Shown piece after piece: positions 37,784 to 45,939 of a stretch of DNA of 64,000 nucleotides. Position numbers and translations under genes: made by a program. The notes beneath the pieces were generated by a model, which saw nothing but the letters and a program-made list of their open reading frames with translations, had not been told where the DNA came from and ran no database searches. Numbering within the stretch: the stretch's first letter is position 1; each line of letters starts with the position of its first letter. Location: contig NZ_JRMH01000001.1 in assembly GCF_000803315.1 (NCBI RefSeq), forward strand, positions 496,001-560,000. Reading direction: 5' to 3'. Source of the DNA: Pectobacterium actinidiae (GTDB lineage Bacteria > Pseudomonadota > Gammaproteobacteria > Enterobacterales > Enterobacteriaceae).

Positions 37784-38785
37784 TTAATCCGTTATTTCAT
37801 ATGGCAGAGACTGAACCGTGAGTTGGCTTTCGGCGTCTTCACGTACGCGCAGGATGTTCTCTGCGTTCAGATCGTTATTCAATACCGCCTGAACCCACAC
37901 CTCGCCGTTTTGCAATTGGCTAGCGGCCAACACGGTACCGGTACGACGCCAATTTTCACCGAGCTGCAATTCGAGATCGTCCCCCGCCTGCGGTACCCGA
38001 TTTGCCTTACCCGCCAGCCAGTAAAGCGCGCGCTTGTTCGCACCGCGATATTTTGCCCGAGCGACCATTTCCTGACCGGTATAGCACCCTTTGCTGAAGC
38101 TAATCCCATTTAATGCCTGTAAATTAGTCGCTTGCGGGATGAACTGCGCGCTGTTTGCGCTGTCAATGATGGGCTGACCTGCTTCAATATCTAGCGTCAG
38201 CCATTGGCGGCTGTCATTCAGGCTGACGCTATCGCCGAGTTGCTCAAGCAGCGACGCACTGTGTTCTGGAGACAGTACCAGCAAGAAACGTTCTGCAGGA
38301 TAGGCGAAATGCAGTAAGGTAGCCCCTTCGTGCTGCACGACTGGGTGTTCAGCGTCTGGAAGCTGGCTAAATACAGAGGCCAGCAGCTCGCGGATGCCCG
38401 CACCCGCGGCGCCCAGCAGGATGGTGTCATCGTTTGGCGAGATGGTCGTTTTTGAGAAAACGGCGTATTTTTTCAGTTCGTTAAGCTGAGCGTCGCGTAG
38501 ATTACGACGCTCAATGAAAGCGAAACCTTCGCCGTGATGGAACAGACGTAGGTTGCTCCACATTTTTCCTTTCGCGTCGCAGTGGGCGCACAGGATGTGC
38601 CCATCGTCAGGTAGCGCTCCGACATCCGCGGTGACCTGCCCTTGAAGATATTTGACGGTATCCGGCCCGACCATCGTGACCAGTGCCCAATCATCCAGTG
38701 AGATGAGCGTGGCGGCCAGTTGGGCGGAAGCAAATGGGCGTTGTGATGCAAAAGGGCGTTGATGAGCCGTATGTTGATTAACCAT
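37784..38785 (-). CDS. ygfZ: Folate-binding tRNA-modification/Fe-S protein YgfZ
   Basis: A 333-residue protein of the YgfZ/GcvT-fold family; it helps maintain Fe-S enzymes such as MiaB. The conserved motif [21 protein letters not shown] with its functional cysteine is present, as are QGQVTADV and [15 protein letters not shown]. The ATG at 38785 is closest in length to E. coli (326); the longer frame upstream adds 27 unrelated residues. The N-terminal tail has a tandem RPFASQ duplication. It is divergent from sdhE, as in E. coli. Confidence 0.95.
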   Translation of the reverse strand: MVNQHTAHQRPFASQRPFASAQLAATLISLDDWALVTMVGPDTVKYLQGQVTADVGALPDDGHILCAHCDAKGKMWSNLRLFHHGEGFAFIERRNLRDAQLNELKKYAVFSKTTISPNDDTILLGAAGAGIRELLASVFSQLPDAEHPVVQHEGATLLHFAYPAERFLLVLSPEHSASLLEQLGDSVSLNDSRQWLTLDIEAGQPIIDSANSAQFIPQATNLQALNGISFSKGCYTGQEMVARAKYRGANKRALYWLAGKANRVPQAGDDLELQLGENWRRTGTVLAASQLQNGEVWVQAVLNNDLNAENILRVREDAESQLTVQSLPYEITD

Positions 38786-39020
38786 ATAGTACAATCCTGC
38801 GCTAAGGGCGATACCCGAATGACCTAATGGTAAAAGAGCGCTCAGGGTTTGCAAGTGGTTATTCACGCAGCGTTATTGTCGAACGCATTCTGATGCTGAC
38901 GAGCGCACTCGGCGCGGCGCACGTCGGTAAACTATGTCAAAATGTTACTATTAGTTGATACCCGCTACCGTAATCAGAGTACACTAGCGGCAAGCAGCGA
39001 TAACAAGGTGGACATGAAAT

Positions 39021-39287
39021 ATGGAAATCGATAATAAATCACGCATTCATTGGGCATGCCGCCGTGGTATGCGCGAATTGGATATCGCGATCATGCCGTT
39101 TTTTGAGCATGACTATGACACACTTAATGACACTGATAAGCGTACGTTTGTACGTTTGTTACAAAGCGACGATCCCGATTTATTCAACTGGTTGATGAAC
39201 CACGGTGAACCGAAGGACGGAGAGCTAAAACGCATGATTTCCCTTATTCAGACGCGAAATAAAGATCGTGGCCCAGTGGCAATGTGA
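39021..39287 (+). CDS. sdhE: FAD assembly factor SdhE
   Basis: An 88-residue protein promoting covalent flavinylation of succinate dehydrogenase and fumarate reductase flavoproteins. The signature RRGMRELD (with the RGxxE motif) is at residues 12-19. AAGGTGG precedes the start. It overlaps ygfX by 20 bases. Serratia and E. coli have the same sdhE-ygfX pair. Confidence 0.97.
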   Translation: MEIDNKSRIHWACRRGMRELDIAIMPFFEHDYDTLNDTDKRTFVRLLQSDDPDLFNWLMNHGEPKDGELKRMISLIQTRNKDRGPVAM

Positions 39288-39681
39288 TCTTCGCGTTTCT
39301 TGGCGTATGCAACTGCTGTCATTGGTTGTGCATGGCCTATTAGTATTGCTCATTCTGCTGGCACCGTGGCCGGACGGTTACGCGTGGCTATGGCTATGCC
39401 TGGTCACGATGGTGATGTTCGGTTTTATCCGTAGCCAACGGAATATTAAATCCCGACAGGGGGAAATCGTTCTGCTTAGCGAAACGACCCTGAACTGGCG
39501 GCAGCAGGAATGGCAGATCGTTAAACGACCGTGGTTGCTGAAGAATGGCGTGTTGCTGTCATTGCAGGCGGTTAACGGTAAAGACAAGCAACAGCTGTGG
39601 CTGGCATCGGACAGCATGGGCGATGACGAGTGGCGTCACTTGCGTCAGCTTCTTTTGCAGCAAAAACACTGGGCGAGATAG
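39268..39681 (+). CDS. ygfX: YgfX/CptA family membrane protein
   Basis: A 137-residue protein with two membrane helices near residues 15-55 ([19 protein letters not shown] and [16 protein letters not shown]) and a soluble C-terminal domain ([18 protein letters not shown]). In E. coli it was described as a toxin-like partner of SdhE (CptA) affecting cytoskeletal proteins, though that role is disputed and sdhE is not an antitoxin. It starts with GTG inside sdhE, so the two are translated together. Confidence 0.93.
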   Translation: MAQWQCDLRVSWRMQLLSLVVHGLLVLLILLAPWPDGYAWLWLCLVTMVMFGFIRSQRNIKSRQGEIVLLSETTLNWRQQEWQIVKRPWLLKNGVLLSLQAVNGKDKQQLWLASDSMGDDEWRHLRQLLLQQKHWAR

Positions 39682-39748
39682 CAGTGCGTTGGACATGTTC
39701 TTATTCGGTCACTGTGTGGCCGTGCTTTAAAATTGATTGGATATACTG

Positions 39749-40684
39749 ATGACTAAGCCCGCAGTGCAAAAAAATGGTCTGCATCCTCGTAATCGCCATC
39801 GCGATCGTTATGATTTTCCCGCGCTCAAACAGAGCTATCCTGCGCTGACTCCCTTTGTCACTGTGAATGCCTACGGCGATGAGTCAGTGGATTTTGCCAA
39901 TCCCGAGGCGGTGAAAGCGCTGAATCAGGCGCTGTTGCAACATTTTTATCAGATTGAACACTGGACGATTCCAGACGGTTTTCTGTGCCCGCCGATTCCC
40001 GGCCGTGCCGATTATATTCACCATCTGGCTGACTTGCTGGCAGAAGATAACCGTTCGGTTGTGCCGCGCGATGCGTCCGTGCTGGATGTCGGCTGCGGCG
40101 CTAACTGCATTTATCCGCTGATTGGGCATCGCGAGTACGGCTGGCGTTTTACCGGTAGCGAAATTAATCCACAAGCGATGAAAGCGGCCAATGAGACGAT
40201 TGAAGCCAATCCCGGTTTGAATCGGTCGATTCGTCTGCGCCGTCAGAAAAACAGCAAAGCAATACTGGCAGGCATCATTCATAAAAACGACACGTTTGAT
40301 GCCGTCATGTGTAATCCTCCGTTCCATGCTTCTGCGGAGGATGCCCGTCAAGGATCGCAGCGCAAACTCCATAATCTGGGGCTGGATAAGCGCTCACCGC
40401 TGAATTTTGGCGGCCAGCAGGATGAGCTGTGGTGTGAAGGTGGTGAGTCAGCTTTCATTGGTCAGATGATCAAAGAGAGCGCCGGTTTTGCCCGTCAGTG
40501 TCTGTGGTTTACGTCGCTGGTGTCACGTAAAGAGAACCTGCCGGAGATTTACCGTGCGCTGGAAGCGGTTGACGCGGAAAAGGTCAGAACGATAGATATG
40601 GCGCAAGGCCAGAAGCAAAGCCGCTTTGTCGCGTGGAGCTTCCTTGATACCGCTGCGCGTACCCGCTGGTTACAAAAGCGCTAA
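39749..40684 (+). CDS. rlmF: 23S rRNA m6A1618 methyltransferase RlmF
   Basis: A 311-residue methyltransferase (YbiN) that modifies A1618 of 23S rRNA. The SAM site is [16 protein letters not shown] and the catalytic motif is [12 protein letters not shown]; the N-terminal [14 protein letters not shown] is the family signature. The ATG at 39749 is chosen over a TTG 12 bases upstream. In E. coli the gene lies elsewhere (ybiN), so its position beside ygfX is a local difference. Confidence 0.96.
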   Translation: MTKPAVQKNGLHPRNRHRDRYDFPALKQSYPALTPFVTVNAYGDESVDFANPEAVKALNQALLQHFYQIEHWTIPDGFLCPPIPGRADYIHHLADLLAEDNRSVVPRDASVLDVGCGANCIYPLIGHREYGWRFTGSEINPQAMKAANETIEANPGLNRSIRLRRQKNSKAILAGIIHKNDTFDAVMCNPPFHASAEDARQGSQRKLHNLGLDKRSPLNFGGQQDELWCEGGESAFIGQMIKESAGFARQCLWFTSLVSRKENLPEIYRALEAVDAEKVRTIDMAQGQKQSRFVAWSFLDTAARTRWLQKR

Positions 40685-40708
40685 GCTGCTTTACTCTTCA
40701 CGAACATC

Positions 40709-40749
40709 AACCTTCACAGAGCGTTGTCGCAAAGATATCTGTGAAGGTT
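40709..40749. terminator. Bidirectional terminator between rlmF and a lipoprotein gene
   Basis: A perfect 12-bp stem AACCTTCACAGA/TCTGTGAAGGTT with a 17-base loop, followed by TTATT. It lies between the two convergent stops and directly touches the lipoprotein stop. Confidence 0.8.
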
Positions 40750-41073
40750 TTATTCAACGGTAACCGTATCCGGTTCCTGCTGGGTCACCTTCAGCGACGT
40801 CCCCTGAATCGCCATAAACACGGCTTCCCGCCTGGTTAGATAACCTTTAACGGGATGCGGCTTAATCGCGCCAGTCAGCGTGGTATCGGTGATGATGCCG
40901 CAGCCCGTCGCGTGCGCGATTTGCTGGGCTGTCTCATCAAACCTGGAGAAATCGATATCGTAATATTGCGGTACATCGCATTTCCCGCCCAGATTTCTGG
41001 CGTATTCTTGCGTGCCTGTTTGAGCACACCCGGCAAGCAACAATCCTGTGACTGCTATGAGTAATATTTTCAT
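40750..41073 (-). CDS. Small lipoprotein with a stand-alone STN domain
   Basis: A 107-residue protein with a lipoprotein signal (MKILLIAVTGLLLAGC, cysteine at residue 16). The remainder is an STN (secretin/TonB short N-terminal) fold: IDFSRFDETAQQIAHATGCGIITD, then KGYLTRREAVFMAIQGTSLKVTQ ending in VTVE. STN domains normally sit at the N-terminus of secretins or signalling TonB receptors; here it is alone and lipid-anchored. It is adjacent to fldB but has its own GGAG site. The function is unknown. Confidence 0.8.
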   Translation of the reverse strand: MKILLIAVTGLLLAGCAQTGTQEYARNLGGKCDVPQYYDIDFSRFDETAQQIAHATGCGIITDTTLTGAIKPHPVKGYLTRREAVFMAIQGTSLKVTQQEPDTVTVE

Positions 41074-41101
41074 CGTGCTTACTCCCGTCGGTTCATACTC
41101 T

Positions 41102-41620
41102 TTACAGTAGTGACGCCATCTCTTGCAGGATCTGTTCGCACCACTGTTCCAGCCGTTCATCGCTAAGATCGTATTGGTTCACTTCGTCCAGCGCCAGTCC
41201 GACAAAGTGTTTGCCGTCGGCAGTCAGCGGTTTCGGACTGATGAAATCATAGCCTTCTGTCGGCCAGTATCCAACGAATGTGACACCCAGCGGCAGCAGT
41301 TGGTCATGCAGCATGCCCAGTGCATCAAGGAACCATTCGCTATAGCCAAGCTGGTCACCCATACCGTAGAGCGCGACGACTTTGCCTTTGAGGTTTAGCG
41401 TCGCTAATTGACCCCAGATGTTCTCCCAGTCTTCCTGAATCTCACCGAAATCCCAGGTTGGGATGCCGAGAATCAGCGTACTGTAATCTTCCATTCGTTG
41501 AGGATCGACGTCCTTAACGTTGTGCAGATCCACCAGTTCTTCGCCCAGAATGTCGCGAATTTTTTCTGCCGCCATTTCGGTGTAGCAGGTGCTTGAGCCG
41601 TAAAACAGACCAATTTTCAT
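41102..41620 (-). CDS. fldB: Flavodoxin FldB
   Basis: A 172-residue flavodoxin. The FMN phosphate loop is [11 protein letters not shown], the isoalloxazine regions are [13 protein letters not shown] and [18 protein letters not shown], and the C-terminal [19 protein letters not shown] is the family end. It matches FldB rather than FldA and lies between ygfX/ygfZ and xerD, as in E. coli. It is an electron carrier, and in E. coli is part of the SoxRS response. Confidence 0.96.
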   Translation of the reverse strand: MKIGLFYGSSTCYTEMAAEKIRDILGEELVDLHNVKDVDPQRMEDYSTLILGIPTWDFGEIQEDWENIWGQLATLNLKGKVVALYGMGDQLGYSEWFLDALGMLHDQLLPLGVTFVGYWPTEGYDFISPKPLTADGKHFVGLALDEVNQYDLSDERLEQWCEQILQEMASLL

Positions 41621-41962
41621 ACTATCTATAAATCCATGATTTAATTATTTTCTACAATCAATGCGTTGATTCAATCTCTGCACTGTGGCGTGGCGGCCCA
41701 AATGTGGCAAGTCCCTCGCTTGTGTGCAGCAGAAAACAGGCAATAGGTGCCATATTCGATGATATTGAGGTCTTTTACAATCGCTGGTGAAACACGCGGT
41801 GCAGAGCGATTGGCTTAAGTGGATGAGAAAAGGACTGTGTTTCAAGGGAATGATTTCAGAAGGAAGTTCATCTCGCATTACAATATTCAGGGTTCTCTCC
41901 ATTAGCACACTAGCCATATAAATGGATGTGCTAATGAAGAGAAACCATGACAGCACGGATGT
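41621..41962. other. Intergenic region without a convincing gene
   Basis: 342 bases between the thioesterase stop and the fldB start, both on the minus strand. It should contain the fldB promoter. An open frame of 103 codons on the minus strand has no family resemblance, no ribosome binding site and an atypical composition, so I do not call it. Confidence 0.5.
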
Positions 41963-42349
41963 TTAAAGCGCTAGCGCATTCACTACCGCGTCCGGCATTG
42001 AGGGGCGACCATTAGTCAGGCAAGTGGCGACAAACGTAGCTTCTGCGTAAGTGACGCCACCAACCTTGATTTGCTGAACGAAATTGACGCGATTACGTTT
42101 TTCGTTCTTTTCCAACTGGCAGGTCACTTCTAATTGATCGCCTTTTTGCAGGCTTTTACGGAAGCGCAGCGTGTACTCAAGTACCATGTAAATCTTTCCC
42201 TGCTTGAACTCTTCTTCAATATCAATGCCCAGCGCCTCTTTCATGAAAGCATGGCGTGTCCACTCCATGTAAAACGGGTAGTAGAGGCCGTCGACGACTC
42301 CCTGAAAGTCGATATGACTGTCCTCAACGTCATAATGTTTTGAAAACAT
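41963..42349 (-). CDS. Acyl-CoA thioesterase, 4HBT hotdog type
   Basis: A 128-residue hotdog-fold protein. The catalytic signature HIDFQGVVDGLYYPFYMEWTR contains the Asp and the small-residue turn of the 4-hydroxybenzoyl-CoA thioesterase class. The central strand region is YTLRFRKSLQKGDQLEVTC. It probably hydrolyses an acyl-CoA, but the substrate is unknown. The start has AGGATG upstream. It is not part of the E. coli fldB-xerD interval. Confidence 0.85.
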   Translation of the reverse strand: MFSKHYDVEDSHIDFQGVVDGLYYPFYMEWTRHAFMKEALGIDIEEEFKQGKIYMVLEYTLRFRKSLQKGDQLEVTCQLEKNEKRNRVNFVQQIKVGGVTYAEATFVATCLTNGRPSMPDAVVNALAL

Positions 42350-42505
42350 TTTCGCATCCTAATTTGATTGTTACATCGACAGGCCTGTTGGTATACATCA
42401 CTTGATTAGCCTGGTAAATGCGAAAATGTATCAAAGTGATAATAACGAGAAGTTATGATCTAAGCGGGGGGAACGGTTTGGTGTCATCGTGAAAAAGGAT
42501 AGGCG

Positions 42506-42529
42506 CAGTGGGGGCCGTAGCCCCCACTG
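42506..42529 (-). terminator. Terminator of yhjE
   Basis: A perfect 10-bp stem CAGTGGGGGC/GCCCCCACTG with loop CGTA lies 9 bases past the yhjE stop; CCTTTTTC follows a few bases later on the transcribed strand. Confidence 0.7.
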
Positions 42530-42537
42530 AAGGGAAA

Positions 42538-43866
42538 TTACCCCAGAGACTGGTGACGCGTTTCTTTGGTCGCCAGCAGTGCAATCAGCGTCAGTGATGC
42601 CATGGCCGCCAGATAAACGCCAACGTAGAACAGGCCGTAGTTGGCCGTCAGCCATGCGGCGATATAGGGAGCGACTGATGCGCCCAGAATCGACGAGACG
42701 TTATAGGAAAATGACGCGCCGGTGTAGCGCACTTCCGTCGGGAACAACTCCGGCAGCAGGGCACCCATCGGGCCGAACGTCAGCCCCATGATGCTCAGAC
42801 CCAACACCAGGAAGCCCATCACCAGTGCCTGATTACCGGAACCGAGCATGTAAGGGAACAGCATAGCAAAGACGATCATGAGACAGGTGATGGTAATCAT
42901 GGTCTTACGGCGGCCAAAAGCATCCGCTAGGTAGCCCGCTACTGGCACCATCAGGCCAAAGCCGATCACTGCGATCATCAGCATCAACAGGAAACTATTA
43001 CGTGAAAAGCCAAGCCCCTTAGGTTCTGGTGCCGTACCGTACGTCATGGAGTACACGGTCATGATGTAGAACAGCGTGTAGGTCGCCAGCATGATGAAGG
43101 TGCCGAGGATCGTGACTTTCATATGCTTGCTGAGCAACGTGCCTAGCGGCATACGCACCTGTTTACCGGCTTTGACCGCTTTGGTAAAGACCGGGGCTTC
43201 ATGCAGAGATATACGGACATACAGGCCAACGAGCACCAGCGCAGCGGACGCGACGAACGGCACGCGCCAGCCCCAGGTCATGAACTGCTCTTCTGTCAGT
43301 AGCCAGGACAACAGTAGGAAGGTGCCGTTAGCGAAGAAGAAGCCAATCGGCGCGCCAAGCTGGGGGAACGACCCATACAGCGCACGTTTATGGGATGGGG
43401 CATTTTCGGTCGCCAGCAGCGCCGCGCCGCCCCATTCACCGCCCAGCCCCAGCCCCTGGCCGAAGCGTGCCAGTGCCAGCAGAATCGGTGCAAGAATACC
43501 AATGGTTTCGTAGGTCGGTAACAGCCCAATCAGAACGGTTGAAATTCCCATGGTAAGCAGAGAAGCGACCAGCGTGACTTTACGTCCGACGCGGTCACCA
43601 AAGTGACCGAAGACTGCCGAGCCAATAGGACGAGCCACAAAGGCAATCGCAAAGGTTGCGAGCGACTGTAGCGTCGCAGCAGTCGGATCGCCTTGTGGGA
43701 AGAAAATATGCGGGAAAATCAGCACCGCGGCGGTAGCGTAGATGTAAAAATCGAAAAATTCGATAGCGGTGCCAATTAATGACGCAACAATCACTTTATT
43801 GCGTGAATTTACGGGTGGTGCTTCCGCTTCGGCATCGAGAGTGGGAGTGATGGTAGTGGCTTGCAT
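42538..43866 (-). CDS. yhjE: MFS metabolite:proton symporter YhjE
   Basis: A 442-residue, 12-helix transporter of the MHS (KgtP/ProP/ShiA) family, nearly collinear with E. coli YhjE (NSRNKVIVASLIGTAIEFFDFYIYATAAV, FGHFGDRVGRK, LARFGQGLGLGGEWGGAALLA, FPTEVRYTGASFSYN). The substrate of YhjE is not established; related members carry organic acids and osmolytes. In E. coli yhjE is elsewhere on the chromosome, so its place between fldB and xerD is a rearrangement or insertion. Confidence 0.93.
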   Translation of the reverse strand: MQATTITPTLDAEAEAPPVNSRNKVIVASLIGTAIEFFDFYIYATAAVLIFPHIFFPQGDPTAATLQSLATFAIAFVARPIGSAVFGHFGDRVGRKVTLVASLLTMGISTVLIGLLPTYETIGILAPILLALARFGQGLGLGGEWGGAALLATENAPSHKRALYGSFPQLGAPIGFFFANGTFLLLSWLLTEEQFMTWGWRVPFVASAALVLVGLYVRISLHEAPVFTKAVKAGKQVRMPLGTLLSKHMKVTILGTFIMLATYTLFYIMTVYSMTYGTAPEPKGLGFSRNSFLLMLMIAVIGFGLMVPVAGYLADAFGRRKTMITITCLMIVFAMLFPYMLGSGNQALVMGFLVLGLSIMGLTFGPMGALLPELFPTEVRYTGASFSYNVSSILGASVAPYIAAWLTANYGLFYVGVYLAAMASLTLIALLATKETRHQSLG

Positions 43867-44177
43867 AATGTTTCTTTATTTTAACAACACGAACAGCCAT
43901 TCTACGCACAGAAAAATCGGCTTTTCAACGTTGATTCAGTAAGGTCAATGCCAGTAGATATGCGGCTTCAAGGAGCCTGTTCCGATATATTGTCGATACA
44001 TAAAATATAATGTGCCACGGCCGTATTTTTGCCGGAGAATGTTATGGCGATGTTGAGGTTCACGGAATATGTGAGATCGCACACAATTCTGTTTGCGAGA
44101 GCTGGCGGACTTGATGAAGGTGTAAAGTCGCCGCTTCATCGGCATAATATTGCCAATCAGCGAAGAAGGACACGGCG
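43867..44177. promoter_or_regulatory. Divergent region between yhjE and xerD
   Basis: 311 bases that must carry the yhjE promoter on one strand and the xerD promoter on the other. The xerD ribosome binding site AAGGACACGGCG is at its right end. I see no repeat, operator or RNA gene. Short frames here are unsupported. Confidence 0.45.
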
Positions 44178-45077
44178 ATGCAAGAACACGATCAGGCGCT
44201 TATCGAGCAGTTTCTCGATGCGCTGTGGCTGGAAAGAAATCTGGCAGAGAATACGCTGGCCTCTTATCGGCTGGATCTGCGCACGCTCGCGGAGTGGCTT
44301 GCCCATCATGAGAATGGTTTCCTACAGGTGCAGTCGCTCGATCTTCAGGCGTTTCTCGCTGACAGAGTCGAGGGGGGCTACAAGGCGACCAGTTCGGCTC
44401 GTTTATTGAGCGCGATGCGCCGCTTCTTTCAGTACCTTTATCGGGAAAAGCTGCGCAGCGACGATCCGAGCGCCGTGCTGTCATCGCCAAAACTGCCACA
44501 GCGTCTACCCAAAGATTTGAGCGAGGTGCAGGTTGATACGTTGCTCAACGCGCCAAGCATTGAGCAACCGCTGGAATTACGTGATAAGGCCATGCTTGAG
44601 GTATTGTATGCGACGGGGCTACGTGTTTCCGAACTGGTTAGTTTGACGATGAGCGATGTCAGCCTGCGGCAGGGCGTGGTACGCGTACTCGGGAAAGGCA
44701 ATAAAGAACGGCTGGTGCCGCTCGGTGAAGAAGCGGTGTACTGGATCGAGTATTATCTGGAACATGGTCGCCCGTGGCTGCTGAATGGGCAGACGCTGGA
44801 TGTGCTGTTTCCCAGCAGTCGCGCACGGCAAATGACACGCCAGACGTTCTGGCATCGAATCAAGCACTATGCGGTACTGGCGTCCATCGACAGCGAAAAG
44901 CTGTCGCCGCACGTCTTGCGTCACGCGTTTGCGACCCATTTATTGAACCACGGCGCGGATTTACGGGTCGTACAGATGCTCTTGGGGCACAGTGACCTTT
45001 CCACGACACAGATTTACACCCATGTCGCGACGGAGCGGCTGAAACAGCTGCATCAGCAGCACCATCCGCGCGCATAG
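44178..45077 (+). CDS. xerD: Site-specific tyrosine recombinase XerD
   Basis: A 299-residue recombinase (E. coli 298) that with XerC resolves chromosome dimers at dif. Catalytic residues are visible: Arg in ATGLRVSELVSL, Lys in GKGNKERLVPLG, His and Arg in HVLRHAFATHLLNHG, His in LLGHSDLSTTQ and the nucleophile Tyr in QIYTHV. An N-terminal SAM-like core-binding domain precedes these. It is followed by dsbC and recJ, as in E. coli. Confidence 0.98.
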   Translation: MQEHDQALIEQFLDALWLERNLAENTLASYRLDLRTLAEWLAHHENGFLQVQSLDLQAFLADRVEGGYKATSSARLLSAMRRFFQYLYREKLRSDDPSAVLSSPKLPQRLPKDLSEVQVDTLLNAPSIEQPLELRDKAMLEVLYATGLRVSELVSLTMSDVSLRQGVVRVLGKGNKERLVPLGEEAVYWIEYYLEHGRPWLLNGQTLDVLFPSSRARQMTRQTFWHRIKHYAVLASIDSEKLSPHVLRHAFATHLLNHGADLRVVQMLLGHSDLSTTQIYTHVATERLKQLHQQHHPRA

Positions 45078-45216
45078 GGATAGCGTAACCAATCGAGTCA
45101 TTATACAGAGTAACAGGATGTTATCTGACTGACGGGACACCCCGTTCACTATCACAGCACATTGGTGCAATGCTATTTTGCTACGAACCATGTTGCGAAA
45201 ACACAGGATTGATGAA

Positions 45217-45933
45217 ATGAAAAAAGGGTTATTACTGCTTTCTTTGCTGGTGGCCACGGCGACCAATTTTGCCCATGCCGATGATGCTGCGATCAAGCAG
45301 ACGTTGACGCGTCTGGATATGCAAGGGGCGGAAATCCTGCCTTCGCCGCTGGCGGGTATGAAAACCGTCATTACCGATAGCGGCGTGTTGTACATCAGTG
45401 AAGACGGCAAGCATTTGCTGCAAGGCCCGCTTTATGACGTGAGCGGTACTATGCCAGTCAACACCACTAATAAAATCCTGATCGGAAAGCTGGATGCGTT
45501 ACAGGAACAGATGATTGTTTATAAAGCCGCGCAGGAAAAACACGTTATCACCGTGTTCACCGACATCACCTGCGGCTATTGCCACAAACTGCATGAACAG
45601 ATGAAAGATTACAACGCGCTGGGCATTACCGTGCGCTATCTGGCTTTCCCGCGTCAGGGCATGAAATCGCCGGCAGCGAAAGATATGCAGTCCATCTGGT
45701 GCGTAGCCGATCGCAATAAAGCGTTTGATAGCGCAATGAAGGGCGACGCGATTTCGGCAGCAACGTGCAAAACCGATATCGCCGCGCATTACCAACTGGG
45801 CATACAGTTTGGCGTGCAGGGCACTCCTGCTATCGTGCTGCAAGACGGTATGGTTGTACCAGGATATCAAGGGCCGAAAGAGATGCTGGCGATGCTGGAA
45901 GCACACAAAGCCTCGAAGAAAACCGGCGGTTGA
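45217..45933 (+). CDS. dsbC: Thiol:disulfide interchange protein DsbC
   Basis: A 238-residue periplasmic disulfide isomerase. Signal peptide MKKGLLLLSLLVATATNFAHA, an N-terminal dimerisation domain, then the thioredoxin domain with active site CGYC in FTDITCGYCHKLHEQM and the cis-proline loop GVQGTPAIVL. It corrects wrongly formed disulfides in exported proteins, which matters for the secreted plant-cell-wall enzymes of soft-rot bacteria. recJ starts 7 bases after its stop. Confidence 0.97.
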   Translation: MKKGLLLLSLLVATATNFAHADDAAIKQTLTRLDMQGAEILPSPLAGMKTVITDSGVLYISEDGKHLLQGPLYDVSGTMPVNTTNKILIGKLDALQEQMIVYKAAQEKHVITVFTDITCGYCHKLHEQMKDYNALGITVRYLAFPRQGMKSPAAKDMQSIWCVADRNKAFDSAMKGDAISAATCKTDIAAHYQLGIQFGVQGTPAIVLQDGMVVPGYQGPKEMLAMLEAHKASKKTGG

Positions 45934-45939
45934 TACTAC

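Noticed and set aside
39021..39681. sdhE-ygfX as a toxin-antitoxin pair
   Set aside because: The two were once named CptB/CptA, but SdhE is a flavinylation factor and the pair is ordinary backbone here.
41645..41956. A 103-codon frame between fldB and the thioesterase gene
   Set aside because: No ribosome binding site, no recognisable motif and odd composition; more likely intergenic.
44178..45077. Tyrosine recombinase as a sign of an integrated element
   Set aside because: Sequence and the xerD-dsbC-recJ context show it is housekeeping XerD.
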